Positions 43,784 through 53,148 of a stretch of 64,000 nt of DNA are shown here, one piece after another. Made by a program: the position numbers and the translations under genes. The notes below the pieces were generated by a model. It saw only the letters and a program-made list of their open reading frames with translations. It had not been told where the DNA came from and ran no database searches. The stretch covers positions 1,550,001 through 1,614,000 of the forward strand of contig NC_015672.1 of NCBI RefSeq assembly GCF_000218625.1, given 5' to 3'. Every line of letters starts with the position of its first letter. The first letter of the stretch is position 1. The DNA is from Flexistipes sinusarabici DSM 4947. GTDB lineage: Bacteria > Chrysiogenota > Deferribacteres > Deferribacterales > Flexistipitaceae.

Positions 43784-44673
43784 CCTGTATAAAGTTTACC
43801 CTGATATAAATTATTTTTCTCCATAAATTTGTTTAATTTATTAACAAAATCCGATTTTGACGACGGCCACTCGGGAGCGATTAACAACTCTTCAGGGGAA
43901 TCTCCTATCAGCCTTGAAATTACAACATCAGGCTGCAAGCGTGCTATAAATTGGGACAAAATATCAATGTATTCCTCTTGGCTCAGCAAGTTAAATTTTT
44001 TCTCTATATACAGCTCGGCAAGTTTTGTATTTTTCAATACCTGAAGATGATGAAATTTTATTGAGTCAATCCCGATTCCGGCAACAAAATCAGCAGTTTC
44101 AATCATATCCCGCCGGCTCTCACCCGGAAGTCCTAAAATAATATGGGCACAAACGCTTATACCTTTTGCCTTGGTCTTTTTACAAGCCCAGGCAAATTCT
44201 TCTGCTGTATGCCCTCTGTTAATAAATTTCAATGTAGAGTTTTTGGCACTCTGCAGACCGTATTCGATTGTAACGTCATATTTTTCATTCAGCTCTGAAA
44301 GATAGTCCAAAATATTTTCATCCACACAGTCCGGCCGCGTGCCGATATGAATCCCCACAACATCCTCATCAATAAGAGAACTGTTTATCCTGCTTTTAAC
44401 CGTTTGTATATCACCGTAGGTATTGGTTCCGCTTTGAAAATATATAATAAATTTGTTTATCTTTCTCCTGCGCAGCTTTTCAATTCTTTTTTTAACCTGA
44501 TCTGCTATCTCTCCTCTTTCCACATGGGTAAAGGAAGCAGTATCACAATATATACAGCCTTCTCCGCCGCTGTTTCCAGTTTTATTGGGACATGAGAAGC
44601 CTGCATCCACAGGTACTTTCCAGACCTTTTCACCATATTTTTCTTTAAGATATTTGTTCAAGGAATAATACAT
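43780..44673 (-). CDS. TIGR01212-type radical SAM protein (YhcC-like)
   Basis: A 297-residue radical SAM protein. The Cys cluster CPNKTGNSGGEGCIYCD near residue 29 is the TIGR01212/YhcC form of the iron-sulfur site, with further motifs YFQSGTNTYGD, VVGIHIGTRPDCVDE, IEYGLQSAKN and HIILGLPGES. The target reaction of this family is not settled. It lies between the midA-like gene and cls in a same-strand run. Confidence 0.9.
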   Translation of the reverse strand: MYYSLNKYLKEKYGEKVWKVPVDAGFSCPNKTGNSGGEGCIYCDTASFTHVERGEIADQVKKRIEKLRRRKINKFIIYFQSGTNTYGDIQTVKSRINSSLIDEDVVGIHIGTRPDCVDENILDYLSELNEKYDVTIEYGLQSAKNSTLKFINRGHTAEEFAWACKKTKAKGISVCAHIILGLPGESRRDMIETADFVAGIGIDSIKFHHLQVLKNTKLAELYIEKKFNLLSQEEYIDILSQFIARLQPDVVISRLIGDSPEELLIAPEWPSSKSDFVNKLNKFMEKNNLYQGKLYTG

Positions 44674-44678
44674 AAATG

Positions 44679-45809
44679 CTAAAAATTCCGGGACAATGTA
44701 TCAAAAGTCTCAAAAGACGATTTGTTAAAAACAAAATCTTTTGGAACTTTAACATTTTTTGTCTGAACAAGAACATGAAAATTTGTCCCAAAACCGCCTT
44801 CAGGAACGATAAGAGACTTTATCGCCGTTCTTTGGAGGTCAGTTTCAGCCTTTTCCATCTCATTAAGAATTCCGCACTGTATTAGAAACAGCCACTGGGG
44901 CACAAAAGATAGTGTCTCCAGGCCATACTCTTTTCCGTAAATTTCCAAACCGCTAAAATCAACAAAAGCAGTGATATCCTGATATCCTATGCGCTCAAAA
45001 AAATCATTGTTCTGTTTATGTTTAAAATAACAAGTTACTGTACCGTCCACTCTGAAGTCAGAATAAAGCTGTTCAGCTTCAAAACCATAATCGATAGTAA
45101 TAACAAAACCTTTTGAAATTTTACTGCCCAGCGTTTTTATCCAATTCAATGCATCTATATTAATATCACCGATCTGTTTGTTATTAAGTTTAACGCCTGC
45201 CTGCTGCATGTACTCTTCAATCTCAGGTGTAGAAATTTTATCCGGGTAAAACTGCAGCTCATTGTTGTGATTAATAACATAAAGTTCTTTATATTCTCCG
45301 TCTATATTGATTATGCGGTGTACCGGAAAAGCGTCAACAAGCTCATTGGAAAAAAATATACCGTTGAAATCGGCAAATTTTTCAAAATCAGTCCACACGA
45401 CCTTACCGGCATCAGCATGTTCTTTAAGAAGCTCTCCCTGTCTTTGTATAAGATATTCGCTTTTTTCAATTATGATGTAGCTGAGATTGCTGTAAATTTC
45501 GGGAAATTCCTGTTTGTAATAATCAAGTATATCTTTGGTCAGATAGCCGCTTCCGGCGCCCATTTCGCATATATTCTGTTCAATACCGGTACTTTCAAAT
45601 ACCTGTACAAATCCGGAAGCTATGGATCTGCCGAAAGAAGAGGAAGCATTAACCGCCGTATAAAAACTCCCCTGCTCGCCGAAAGGATTCTCCTTCTGAT
45701 AATACCCCAGCTCAGGATAATAAAGCGCCGTGTCCATAAATTCGGCAAAGGTAATTTTCCCCTTTTCTCTTATCTTGTCTTTTATAATAATCTCCAGTTG
45801 GTTATCCAT
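44679..45809 (-). CDS. SAM-dependent methyltransferase, MidA/NDUFAF7 family
   Basis: A 376-residue COG1565 protein. MDTALYYPELGYYQK near residue 25, the motif-I region ICEMGAGSGYLTKDIL near 90, FFSNELVDAFPVH near 150 and FVITIDYGFEAEQLY near 240 are family hallmarks. Mitochondrial members methylate a complex I subunit; bacterial members are untested. No complex I genes are in the window. Confidence 0.85.
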   Translation of the reverse strand: MDNQLEIIIKDKIREKGKITFAEFMDTALYYPELGYYQKENPFGEQGSFYTAVNASSSFGRSIASGFVQVFESTGIEQNICEMGAGSGYLTKDILDYYKQEFPEIYSNLSYIIIEKSEYLIQRQGELLKEHADAGKVVWTDFEKFADFNGIFFSNELVDAFPVHRIINIDGEYKELYVINHNNELQFYPDKISTPEIEEYMQQAGVKLNNKQIGDINIDALNWIKTLGSKISKGFVITIDYGFEAEQLYSDFRVDGTVTCYFKHKQNNDFFERIGYQDITAFVDFSGLEIYGKEYGLETLSFVPQWLFLIQCGILNEMEKAETDLQRTAIKSLIVPEGGFGTNFHVLVQTKNVKVPKDFVFNKSSFETFDTLSRNF

Positions 45810-45815
45810 AAATTT

Positions 45816-46568
45816 CTACTCCACCTTAAAATAAAATTTAATCTGTATTTTATCAGGCTTATTATAAGACACTGCCTCAAATTTCAGCTTACTCACATAA
45901 TCAATGGCAAGCTGTTCAATATTTTCATCTGATCTCGTTACCGGTGTAATACCATAGGTATTCCCATTCTGGTCAACATAAAAACTTAATGTAATTGTCG
46001 TATTGGATTCGAGTGAAAAAGATGGTTTCTCCGGATAAGGTTTAAGAAGCGTTCTGTTGATATTGCTGGCACTTTTAATTTTAAAAAAATTATTACCCGC
46101 ATTTGCCGCTTTGTTTTTGTTTACCCCCACTGACTGGGAGGATATTTCCGACTTTACTGAAGCAATTTCCGAGCTGACATTTACTCTCTTTTTTGATGCC
46201 GGTGCCTGAACAAGGTTTTCAAACCCGGGCTTTTGCACAGAAATTTCAGGCTCATCTTTAAATTTCGGGAGATTAACCCTCGGCAGGGTTCTTGAGACTT
46301 CAACATCGGCGCCTTCTATAACTTTTTCAGCTGAAATCAGCTGCTTTTCTTCAGCAGCAATCTCTTTTTTCCCGGGGGCTTTTTTTTCAGCAGATTTTTC
46401 GTTGGTTTCCTGAGGCTTCTTGATATTGGGTTTTACAAGCTCAATTTCAATTGTTTCATTATCCTTTTTACTAAAATCAACATTGAAACCGGGAATGTAC
46501 AAAAGTATAAGAAAATGAATCAGAATTGACAGCAATAAGGTTATAGGGAGAAACATGTATTTTTTCAT
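45816..46568 (-). CDS. tonB: TonB-like energy transducer
   Basis: A 250-residue protein. One N-terminal membrane helix (MFLPITLLLSILIHFLILLYI) is followed by a Lys/Glu/Pro-rich periplasmic linker and a C-terminal TonB-type domain (LESNTTITLSFYVDQNGNTYG, AIDYVSKLKFEAV, IQIKFYFKVE). It transfers proton-motive energy to outer-membrane receptors with ExbB-ExbD, whose genes lie directly upstream (overlap of 4 bases). The linker is not the classic Pro-Lys repeat type. Confidence 0.85.
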   Translation of the reverse strand: MKKYMFLPITLLLSILIHFLILLYIPGFNVDFSKKDNETIEIELVKPNIKKPQETNEKSAEKKAPGKKEIAAEEKQLISAEKVIEGADVEVSRTLPRVNLPKFKDEPEISVQKPGFENLVQAPASKKRVNVSSEIASVKSEISSQSVGVNKNKAANAGNNFFKIKSASNINRTLLKPYPEKPSFSLESNTTITLSFYVDQNGNTYGITPVTRSDENIEQLAIDYVSKLKFEAVSYNKPDKIQIKFYFKVE

Positions 46569-46966
46569 TCTTCCTCGGTTGCTATTGCAAGCTTTTCAAA
46601 CCCTGCCCTTTTACAGTAATCCATTACAAAAACAACATCACCATGGGCTGAATTTTTATCAGCCTGCAGAATCACAGTGGCATCAGGCATCGCTTTGTGC
46701 AGTTCGTTTAATTTTCTGGACAAACCTGCTTTTGAAACTCTGTTGCCGTTAATATTAATCAAGCCGTTTTGGGAAATCACAATATTAATATTTTTTTTAA
46801 CCTCAACGTTTTCACCTTTTGCTTTAGGCAGATTGACCTTCAGTGCATCTGTATAAATAAATGTGGTGGAAACCATAAAAAAAATCAGGAGTAAAAAGAC
46901 CACGTCTATCAGCGGGGTCAGGTTGATATCAACGCTTCTCGTCTTTTTATCGTCACGGAATTTCAT
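46565..46966 (-). CDS. exbD: Biopolymer transport protein ExbD/TolR
   Basis: A 133-residue protein with one N-terminal helix (VDINLTPLIDVVFLLLIFFMV) containing the functional Asp, and a periplasmic domain with INGNRVSKAGLSRKLNEL and ILQADKNSAHGDVVFVMDYC. Family member ExbD/TolR of the proton-driven motor. It overlaps exbB and tonB by 4 bases each. Confidence 0.92.
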   Translation of the reverse strand: MKFRDDKKTRSVDINLTPLIDVVFLLLIFFMVSTTFIYTDALKVNLPKAKGENVEVKKNINIVISQNGLININGNRVSKAGLSRKLNELHKAMPDATVILQADKNSAHGDVVFVMDYCKRAGFEKLAIATEEE

Positions 46967-47574
46967 TTTGTTTCCTCTTTAAAAATCAGATTAAGGATGT
47001 TGGAAGTGGCACCTTCCAGCTCATAAACCACCTTTTCTGACCTGCTGTTAATAATATGATAGAAAATAACCGTGGGGATCGCCACAGAAAGACCGGCAGC
47101 CGTAGTTAACAGTGCTTCTGATATTCCGCCCGCCAAAGCCTGGGCGTTACCCACACCCTGCTGGGAAATCACTACAAATGTTTTAATCATACCGACAACG
47201 GTACCCAAGAGACCGAGCAGAGGTGCAATGTTTGCAATTGTCTGCAATGTGGGTAGAAAACGTTCGAGTTTCTTGGCCTGGAATCGGCCGGCTTCTTCTG
47301 ACAGCTCCATCAACCGTGAAATTGGCAAATCCAGATTATCGAGGATTGTTTTTGATATATCACCTATTGCACAATTGTTCATGTCGCAAAGAGACCGTGC
47401 ATCCTGAAAGGATTTATTCTGCAGGAAAACATACAGCTTATCCATAAAATTTTTTGGAACATATCTGTCTTTACGCAAACTGACCAAACGTTCCAAAAAT
47501 ACTGCCAGTGATATTATTGACAGCAGTAAAATAGGATACATCAACACTCCGCCCTTTTCTAAAATTTCAAGCAT
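46963..47574 (-). CDS. exbB: Biopolymer transport protein ExbB/TolQ
   Basis: A 203-residue MotA/TolQ/ExbB-family proton channel subunit. Three membrane segments are visible; the C-terminal part has LQTIANIAPLLGLLGTVVGMI and the GGISEALLTTAAGLSVAIPTVI signature. It starts 1 base after the TPR gene's stop and overlaps exbD by 4 bases. Confidence 0.93.
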   Translation of the reverse strand: MLEILEKGGVLMYPILLLSIISLAVFLERLVSLRKDRYVPKNFMDKLYVFLQNKSFQDARSLCDMNNCAIGDISKTILDNLDLPISRLMELSEEAGRFQAKKLERFLPTLQTIANIAPLLGLLGTVVGMIKTFVVISQQGVGNAQALAGGISEALLTTAAGLSVAIPTVIFYHIINSRSEKVVYELEGATSNILNLIFKEETK

Positions 47575-50250
47575 CTATTCCTCCTTGCTTCCCATTTTAT
47601 CTATTATTTTTTGTACTTTGTCCGCATTTTTATTGTCACCTGTTTCAATGAAAGCTTTTTTTGCAAGCTTTAATGACTTTAATGCATAATCTGATCCGGG
47701 ATAAAGGTAATATACTTTCATAAGCCCGGATGCCGCTTTTTTATAATTCCCTTTTGCATACTCAACAGCACCGACAAAGTACGCTCCTGCAGGAGCATAC
47801 TTTCTGATTCCCGAATCTATTAGCTCGTATGCATAGTCCTCTTTCTTCTCAAGTTTATTTAAAGGAGTAATATTCAACACTCTTTCAATACCTTTTAGAT
47901 AAAGGTCATACTGCTCCTTTTTAAATTCCAAAGCAATATTTTCCACTTCCGAAACGTTATCCGACTGCTCCATAATATTTGTTTTGGCCACCCTTTCAAA
48001 CCTTTCGTTGTCACTGAGTTCCCTGTAGATTTCTAGGGCTTTTAAAGGGTCATTTTCTTTCAAACATTTCGCCTTCTGAAGCAAAAGTTCCCCGTCCCGG
48101 CCAAATCTGCTTATAGCACTATTCATGTCCATAATACACTCTTTCAACTTGCCTTTATTAAAAAAGAAATCAGCTCTGAGAATATATGCCTCTTTAACGT
48201 TTGATGCATCAGAATAATTGTTAAAGAAATAATTGAGATACTTTATCCCCATACCGGTGTCACCGGAGTTGAAAGCGAGCCTGGCAAAATCAAGCACAAT
48301 AATATTTTCCCTCTCGAATTCCATTTCATTAAGCCATTTGAAACCTTTTATCAGAAAACTTTTTTGTATTTTCTGCCGGCTTTGTATAGAAATAAGTCCG
48401 TTTATACTGTCATAAAGATATTTTTTCTCCTTCAAAAAATCGTAATAAATCTGTTCAGCTCTGTCATATTTGCCTGTGGAATAGAGCGATTTTGCCATGA
48501 TCAGTCTGTATTCAGGTGTCAGATCTGCGATACTATTCAAAATATTTATCACCGTGTAATATTCATTCGCAAGATAAAGCTGCCTTATCGTTCTGTCGAT
48601 AAAATCTTTTTCATTCTTATGCCGGTTGAATATTTCCAGCCCTTTATCAAACTCCTCAAGCTTATAATATGTAAGCATTTTTAACAAATCTTTACCGGGG
48701 TAACCACCATTGATTTTATTGAGCATTGTCAAGGCTTTTTCATAATCCTGCATATTAAACAGTGCGGCAGCTTTTATGTAGACGGCTTTATTGCTGTCAA
48801 TATTTTCAAGAAGGTTAAAAGCCTCCCGGAAATCTGACTCAGCCAGATAAACCTGTGCTTTAAGCTCTGTGCAAAAGGCGGTGGAACAACTTTCCACAAG
48901 CATCAGAGTCTGTTCATACTGTTTTTCCATGTAATAAAACTGCCCCAGCATAAATCTGGCAATGTTTTTCTTTTCCTTGTCCTCTCCATTGTTCAGATAC
49001 CTGATAAAAAAATGTTTTGACCTGCTCGCATTTTTATCAGCATAACAGATACCTTTGTAAAAATAGCTGTTAATAAGCAGGTTTTCCTGAAAAACCACCT
49101 GTTCAAAATATTCAGCAGCTTTTTCATATTTATTCCTGCTAAGGTAAAGTAAACCTTTGTAATAGTTCAAATAATCTCTATTAACAGGGTTACTGAACGA
49201 AAACATACTCAGGACATTTTCACGGATATCGGGGAAACTTTCCGACAGATAGAAAAATAAAAGGCTGAGTTTATCCCTTTCCTTTGCTATTTTTTCATAG
49301 CTTTTTTCAGCATTTTCATAATCTCCCTTTAAAAAGTAGTACTTAAAATTGAAATAATATTTATAGGCATTATTCCTGTTCATACCGTTTATCAGAATAA
49401 AAGCACGCTCCAAATTACCGGTTTTTAGGAGTGCATCTGTAATAAAGTTAACAGATACCTCTGATGAAGGTTCGTATCCTACCACTTTCTCCAGTTTCCC
49501 GGCAAAATATTCTGCCGCGATTTTGTAATCCCTTATCACCTGATATTTAGAAATATACTCTTCGTAACCATTTATAAAATTAAGCATTTTATCGTATTGA
49601 TTGTTTTTGTACAAAGTATCGAGATATAGATACGATGCATACGGACTGAGCCTTTTTAAATGCCCGCCTAAGCGGAGTATATCTTTATATCTCCCCACTT
49701 CCTCCAGGTACTCAAAAAGTTTATCCTGGGCATAAAAGGCAAATTTGTCTTCACCGGCAGCCACCCTTTCAAAAATCTCCACAGCCTTTGGAATGTCACC
49801 TGTCTTCAGAAGGGAAGATGCGTATAAAAAAGCCGTCTCATTTGCAAATTTCCCGCCTGTGAATTTATTTTTATATTCAGGGTATGCATTCACAACGCCG
49901 AGATAATTACCTTCAAGAAACTGTTTTACAAGATAATTCCTGTAGGCTTTATTCCCCACAAATACGGCCGATAATCCCGTTCCAAAAGTCCCACCGTAAA
50001 TTGAACCCGGTTTCTTGGTGGAATATTCTTTTCTTTCAAAAGACTCAGCTTCAATCTTAATACTTTCTATGTAAGTACTAAAACTTTTTGCATTTTTAAA
50101 GCTGACGTTAATCTTCGTAAATGAAGGTTTTATACGAAAACTGGCAATTTCTTTTCCGAAAAAAGAAAAATCCGGGACTTTAACTTCAGCACGAAGCAGA
50201 CCGGTACATAAAAACAATATGGATAAAACAAAAACTCCCGTCTTTTTCAT
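47575..50250 (-). CDS. Large exported TPR-repeat protein
   Basis: An 891-residue protein with signal peptide MKKTGVFVLSILFLCTGLLRA and a short beta segment (residues 30-100). Many tetratricopeptide-like helix pairs follow to the end (for example AAEYFEQVVFQENLLINSYFY, LMVESCSTAF region, YKKAASGLMKVYYLYPGSDYA). Likely periplasmic or outer-membrane-facing, and part of the TonB-ExbBD unit by its position. The ATG at 50250 has GGCGG 8 bases upstream; an ATG two codons earlier is possible. Function is not known. Confidence 0.75.
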   Translation of the reverse strand: MKKTGVFVLSILFLCTGLLRAEVKVPDFSFFGKEIASFRIKPSFTKINVSFKNAKSFSTYIESIKIEAESFERKEYSTKKPGSIYGGTFGTGLSAVFVGNKAYRNYLVKQFLEGNYLGVVNAYPEYKNKFTGGKFANETAFLYASSLLKTGDIPKAVEIFERVAAGEDKFAFYAQDKLFEYLEEVGRYKDILRLGGHLKRLSPYASYLYLDTLYKNNQYDKMLNFINGYEEYISKYQVIRDYKIAAEYFAGKLEKVVGYEPSSEVSVNFITDALLKTGNLERAFILINGMNRNNAYKYYFNFKYYFLKGDYENAEKSYEKIAKERDKLSLLFFYLSESFPDIRENVLSMFSFSNPVNRDYLNYYKGLLYLSRNKYEKAAEYFEQVVFQENLLINSYFYKGICYADKNASRSKHFFIRYLNNGEDKEKKNIARFMLGQFYYMEKQYEQTLMLVESCSTAFCTELKAQVYLAESDFREAFNLLENIDSNKAVYIKAAALFNMQDYEKALTMLNKINGGYPGKDLLKMLTYYKLEEFDKGLEIFNRHKNEKDFIDRTIRQLYLANEYYTVINILNSIADLTPEYRLIMAKSLYSTGKYDRAEQIYYDFLKEKKYLYDSINGLISIQSRQKIQKSFLIKGFKWLNEMEFERENIIVLDFARLAFNSGDTGMGIKYLNYFFNNYSDASNVKEAYILRADFFFNKGKLKECIMDMNSAISRFGRDGELLLQKAKCLKENDPLKALEIYRELSDNERFERVAKTNIMEQSDNVSEVENIALEFKKEQYDLYLKGIERVLNITPLNKLEKKEDYAYELIDSGIRKYAPAGAYFVGAVEYAKGNYKKAASGLMKVYYLYPGSDYALKSLKLAKKAFIETGDNKNADKVQKIIDKMGSKEE

Positions 50251-50270
50251 AAACATTACCGCCTTAGCTC

Positions 50271-50390
50271 TCAGCTTTGCTGATCAGTTTTTTCCGGTGA
50301 TGTGGGGTTATTCTGACTGCACCCCTCACACGAAACAATTGCAGTTGAGAAAACGATCACAACCATCAGGATTAGTAATCTTTTTATCAC
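50271..50390 (-). CDS. Small 39-residue lipoprotein overlapping surE
   Basis: A 40-codon gene starting at GTG 50390, whose GTGA overlaps the surE stop (TGA 50389-50387). The predicted product has a hydrophobic signal (KRLLILMVVIVFSTA) and lipobox AIVSC, then mature CEGCSQNNPTSPEKTDQQS. Lys/Arg at the N-terminus, hydrophobic core and lipobox are all in order, and the ribosome site is the surE end. Small lipoproteins like this are often missed in annotation. Function unknown; it stands between surE and the TPR gene, ending 20 bases before the latter's start. Confidence 0.6.
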   Translation of the reverse strand: MIKRLLILMVVIVFSTAIVSCEGCSQNNPTSPEKTDQQS

Positions 50391-51157
50391 TTCCACTCTT
50401 TAACCCCCTCAGTATTTTTAAGCTTTTCATAAAGACTGTAATCAGTAAGATCATATTTAATCGGCGTCACACTCACAAATCCCTGCTCAAGGAGATAATC
50501 ATCGCAGTCCTGACTTCTGTGAACAACAGTCTTTTCCCCTTTAAGCCAAAAATATGTATTCCCTCTGGGGTCAAGACGCTTTTCAAACGTATCCATAAAT
50601 CTCGTTTTTCCCTGTTTTGTAAATTTCCACCCCTTTATTTCCCTCCTTTCCAGCGGAGGTACATTTATATTAAAGATAAGATTTGAATGGTAATCGTTCA
50701 GATTATGCAGATATTTGGCAAAAAAAGCAGCAAAATCAGCAGCTGCAGAAAAATCGGTGTATTCAATTGAGGCTAAACTGACAGCCATCGATTTAACCCC
50801 CAGCATAGCGCCTTCAGTGGCTGCGGAAACGGTGCCGGAGTAAATGACATTGGAGGCTAAATTGGCTCCATGATTAATCCCTGAAACAACAAGATCAGGC
50901 TTAATCGTAATGATATCATCAAAAGCAAGCTTCACACAATCAGCCGGTGTACCCTCAACACCATATCCGAAAAACTCGCCCTTACGGTTAACTTCGTGAA
51001 GCCTCAGGGGATATTTTACAGTGATGGCATGCCCCACAGCACTCTGCTCTTTAATGGGTGCCACAACAACAACTTCAGCAATTTTTGAAATACTTTTATA
51101 TAGCTCGTATATACCTTTGGAATATATGCCGTCATCATTCGTAATAAGAACTTTCAT
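50387..51157 (-). CDS. surE: 5'/3'-nucleotidase SurE
   Basis: Nucleoside monophosphate phosphatase of stationary-phase survival. The 256-residue protein has VLITNDDGIYSKGI at the start with the metal Asp pair, VVAPIKEQSAVGHAIT near residue 33 and VSGINHGANLASNVIYSGTVSAATEGAMLG around residue 90 in adjoining parts, all SurE motifs. It overlaps the small lipoprotein and is first in a long minus-strand run to cls. Confidence 0.95.
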   Translation of the reverse strand: MKVLITNDDGIYSKGIYELYKSISKIAEVVVVAPIKEQSAVGHAITVKYPLRLHEVNRKGEFFGYGVEGTPADCVKLAFDDIITIKPDLVVSGINHGANLASNVIYSGTVSAATEGAMLGVKSMAVSLASIEYTDFSAAADFAAFFAKYLHNLNDYHSNLIFNINVPPLERREIKGWKFTKQGKTRFMDTFEKRLDPRGNTYFWLKGEKTVVHRSQDCDDYLLEQGFVSVTPIKYDLTDYSLYEKLKNTEGVKEWK

Positions 51158-51362
51158 AATTTATTTACCCTGTTTGTTTTAATCAAAATACTATAATTAA
51201 TGTATGTTTTCAACACTTTTGGCTCGGTCAGCTTTCCTTTATTTTCCATAACCTTTTCTCCGGCAGACAGAAACATTCAAAATCATGGGAAACAGTTCCA
51301 ATCTTTTACAGCAGAAAACTTAATAATTCAAAGGTTTTAATAAAGGACAGTAAAGATGCAGT

Positions 51363-51407
51363 AACAGTTAATACAGAAGCGGGAAAACCGCATCTGCATT
51401 AACTGTT
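51363..51407 (-). terminator. Terminator-like hairpin overlapping the stop of the CoA-disulfide-reductase-like gene
   Basis: Long stem: AACAGTTAATACAGAAGCGG (51363-51382) pairs with the complement of the segment 51388-51407 at 18 of 20 positions, loop GAAAA. The distal arm includes the gene's stop codon (51399-51401). On the minus strand the following bases (ACTGCATCTTTACTG) are only mildly T-rich, so termination is likely but not certain. Confidence 0.6.
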
Positions 51408-52724
51408 TAGAAGTTTCTCAGCGGCCTGAACTATAGCGTTGCTGGCAGGAAAAAACGTTTGAAAAGGCTGAGCACAATAGCTGAATTGAAACAAATCATA
51501 TGCAGTAGAATTTTTCTGGATTGCAAAGGAAATCACATCAATGAACTGCGGAACACTTTCACCGGCAACAACCTCTGCCCCTAAAATTCTTAAGGTATTT
51601 TTTTCAGCAATCAGTTTTACATAGACTTTGGTGGCACCCGGAATCATAGGAAATCTTGTGGTGGTTTCCCCTACAGCAGTCATAATATCAAAACCCCTTT
51701 GCCTTGCCATTTCCTCGCTGAATCCTGTACCTCCCATACGCCAGTTTACGCACTTTGTTATGGCACCATTAATAAAACCCGGATAGGAATAGTTTTTGCC
51801 GAGTATCCGGTAAGCGCATATTTTAGCCATAGGTACCGCATTTGTAGCAAGTTTCCCGCCCAGCGGTTTTTTGTCAATGTAGGAAATGTAACTCGTACAG
51901 TCGCCCACAGCATATACATCTTCAATATTAGTTTCCATATATTCGTTTACTTTTATACCGTCGTTATCAATCTCAAGCGGTGAGTTTTTAAAAATTTCAA
52001 CATTGGGCTTAACACCGACACACATGATCACCATATCATTTTCTGCCAAAGTAATAGACTCATTATTGGAAAGCTTTACTTTTTCAACACGCTCTTTTCC
52101 TGTTAATTCATCAACTGCAACATTCAACTTCAGATTAATACCAAGTTCAACAATTTCTTTTTCCGGTAATTTGGAAAGTTCTTTACTTAGCATATTGGGA
52201 ACCACTCTGTCCTGCATCTCCACAAGGTAAGTTTCGATACCTTTGTGCTTTAAAGCCACCGACATTTCTATACCGATGTTACCTGCACCAACAACAACTG
52301 CCTTTTCAGCACCTTTCTCCACGCATTCCAATATCTGATCTAAGTCGCTTTCCGTTTTTACAGATACGACATTTTTAAGCTCACCCCCGTCAATAGGAGG
52401 GATAAAAGGGGTTGCACCTGTCGAAATGATAAGTTTATCATAATTATAATTTCCGGAAAGTTCTGTTTTTACTACTTTATTTTCAAAATCAACATTGACA
52501 GCCTTATCTTTTACAAGTGTTGCTCCGGTTTCTGTTATCAAATTGTCACTCTTACGGACTTTCTGTCTATCCACTAAATCTTCTACAACATACGGCAGAG
52601 CACAATATATAACGCTGTAAGGCTCAGGACGTATTACAGTGACATCGATCTCAGGGTTATGCGCCTTCAACGTCTTAGTTGACTGTATACCGCCCGGACC
52701 GCCGCCAATAACCAGTACTTTCAT
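51399..52724 (-). CDS. CoA-disulfide reductase / NADH oxidase-like flavoprotein
   Basis: A 441-residue FAD/NAD-dependent oxidoreductase. It has VLVIGGGPGGIQS at the start, the single active Cys in PYSVIYCALPYVV near residue 41 as in CoA-disulfide reductase and NADH oxidases, VVVGAGNIGIEMSVAL near 145 and NIEDVYAVGDCTSY near 270. Relatives reduce CoA disulfide, polysulfide (as in NADH-dependent sulfur reductase) or O2; sulfur chemistry is attractive next to the reductase island but not shown. The ATG at 52724 has GGAGGTG upstream. Confidence 0.82.
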   Translation of the reverse strand: MKVLVIGGGPGGIQSTKTLKAHNPEIDVTVIRPEPYSVIYCALPYVVEDLVDRQKVRKSDNLITETGATLVKDKAVNVDFENKVVKTELSGNYNYDKLIISTGATPFIPPIDGGELKNVVSVKTESDLDQILECVEKGAEKAVVVGAGNIGIEMSVALKHKGIETYLVEMQDRVVPNMLSKELSKLPEKEIVELGINLKLNVAVDELTGKERVEKVKLSNNESITLAENDMVIMCVGVKPNVEIFKNSPLEIDNDGIKVNEYMETNIEDVYAVGDCTSYISYIDKKPLGGKLATNAVPMAKICAYRILGKNYSYPGFINGAITKCVNWRMGGTGFSEEMARQRGFDIMTAVGETTTRFPMIPGATKVYVKLIAEKNTLRILGAEVVAGESVPQFIDVISFAIQKNSTAYDLFQFSYCAQPFQTFFPASNAIVQAAEKLLNS

Positions 52725-53087
52725 AGCCACCTCCATTTATATATTGATATATGAATATTTGTATATTTATTTTTGGCATTTGTCAATTTATTTGCAAAAT
52801 AAATAGCCAGAAGCTTAGCCTCATAAAACAGAGTGAAACTAAGAACTCCTGCTTTTTTTAAATATTAAGTATACCAATACCTCAAATACATTTTTTATAT
52901 ATAACGAAATAAAATACAAAAATGATAAAATAAAAAAATATTCTGTGTTTGCAAAATACAATAATTCTAATTTTTTTTAATAAAATATTTAGCGTTATAA
53001 GCTTATGCTGTTATAAACCAAACTTTTTACATGCAAACCGATATCCACCTTTACAAGCATATGATTATTACAAATCAAACTCAAAAC
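52725..53087. other. AT-rich intergenic region between divergent genes
   Basis: About 360 very AT-rich bases between the CoA-disulfide-reductase-like gene (minus) and the first DUF134 gene (plus). It must hold both promoters. ATAAGCTTAT at 52997-53006 is a perfect 10-bp palindrome flanked by a repeated GTTATAA (52994-53000 and 53010-53016). No gene is credible. Confidence 0.4.
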
Positions 53088-53116
53088 TTGACTTCAAGGA
53101 AACACAGCAATATAAT
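53088..53116 (+). promoter_or_regulatory. Sigma-70-type promoter of the first DUF134 gene
   Basis: TTGACT (53088-53093) and TATAAT (53111-53116) with a 17-base spacer, near-consensus. The DUF134 ATG follows 33 bases after the -10. Confidence 0.75.
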
Positions 53117-53148
53117 ATAAATAAACATAAGTTCAAAAGGAGTTGCAA

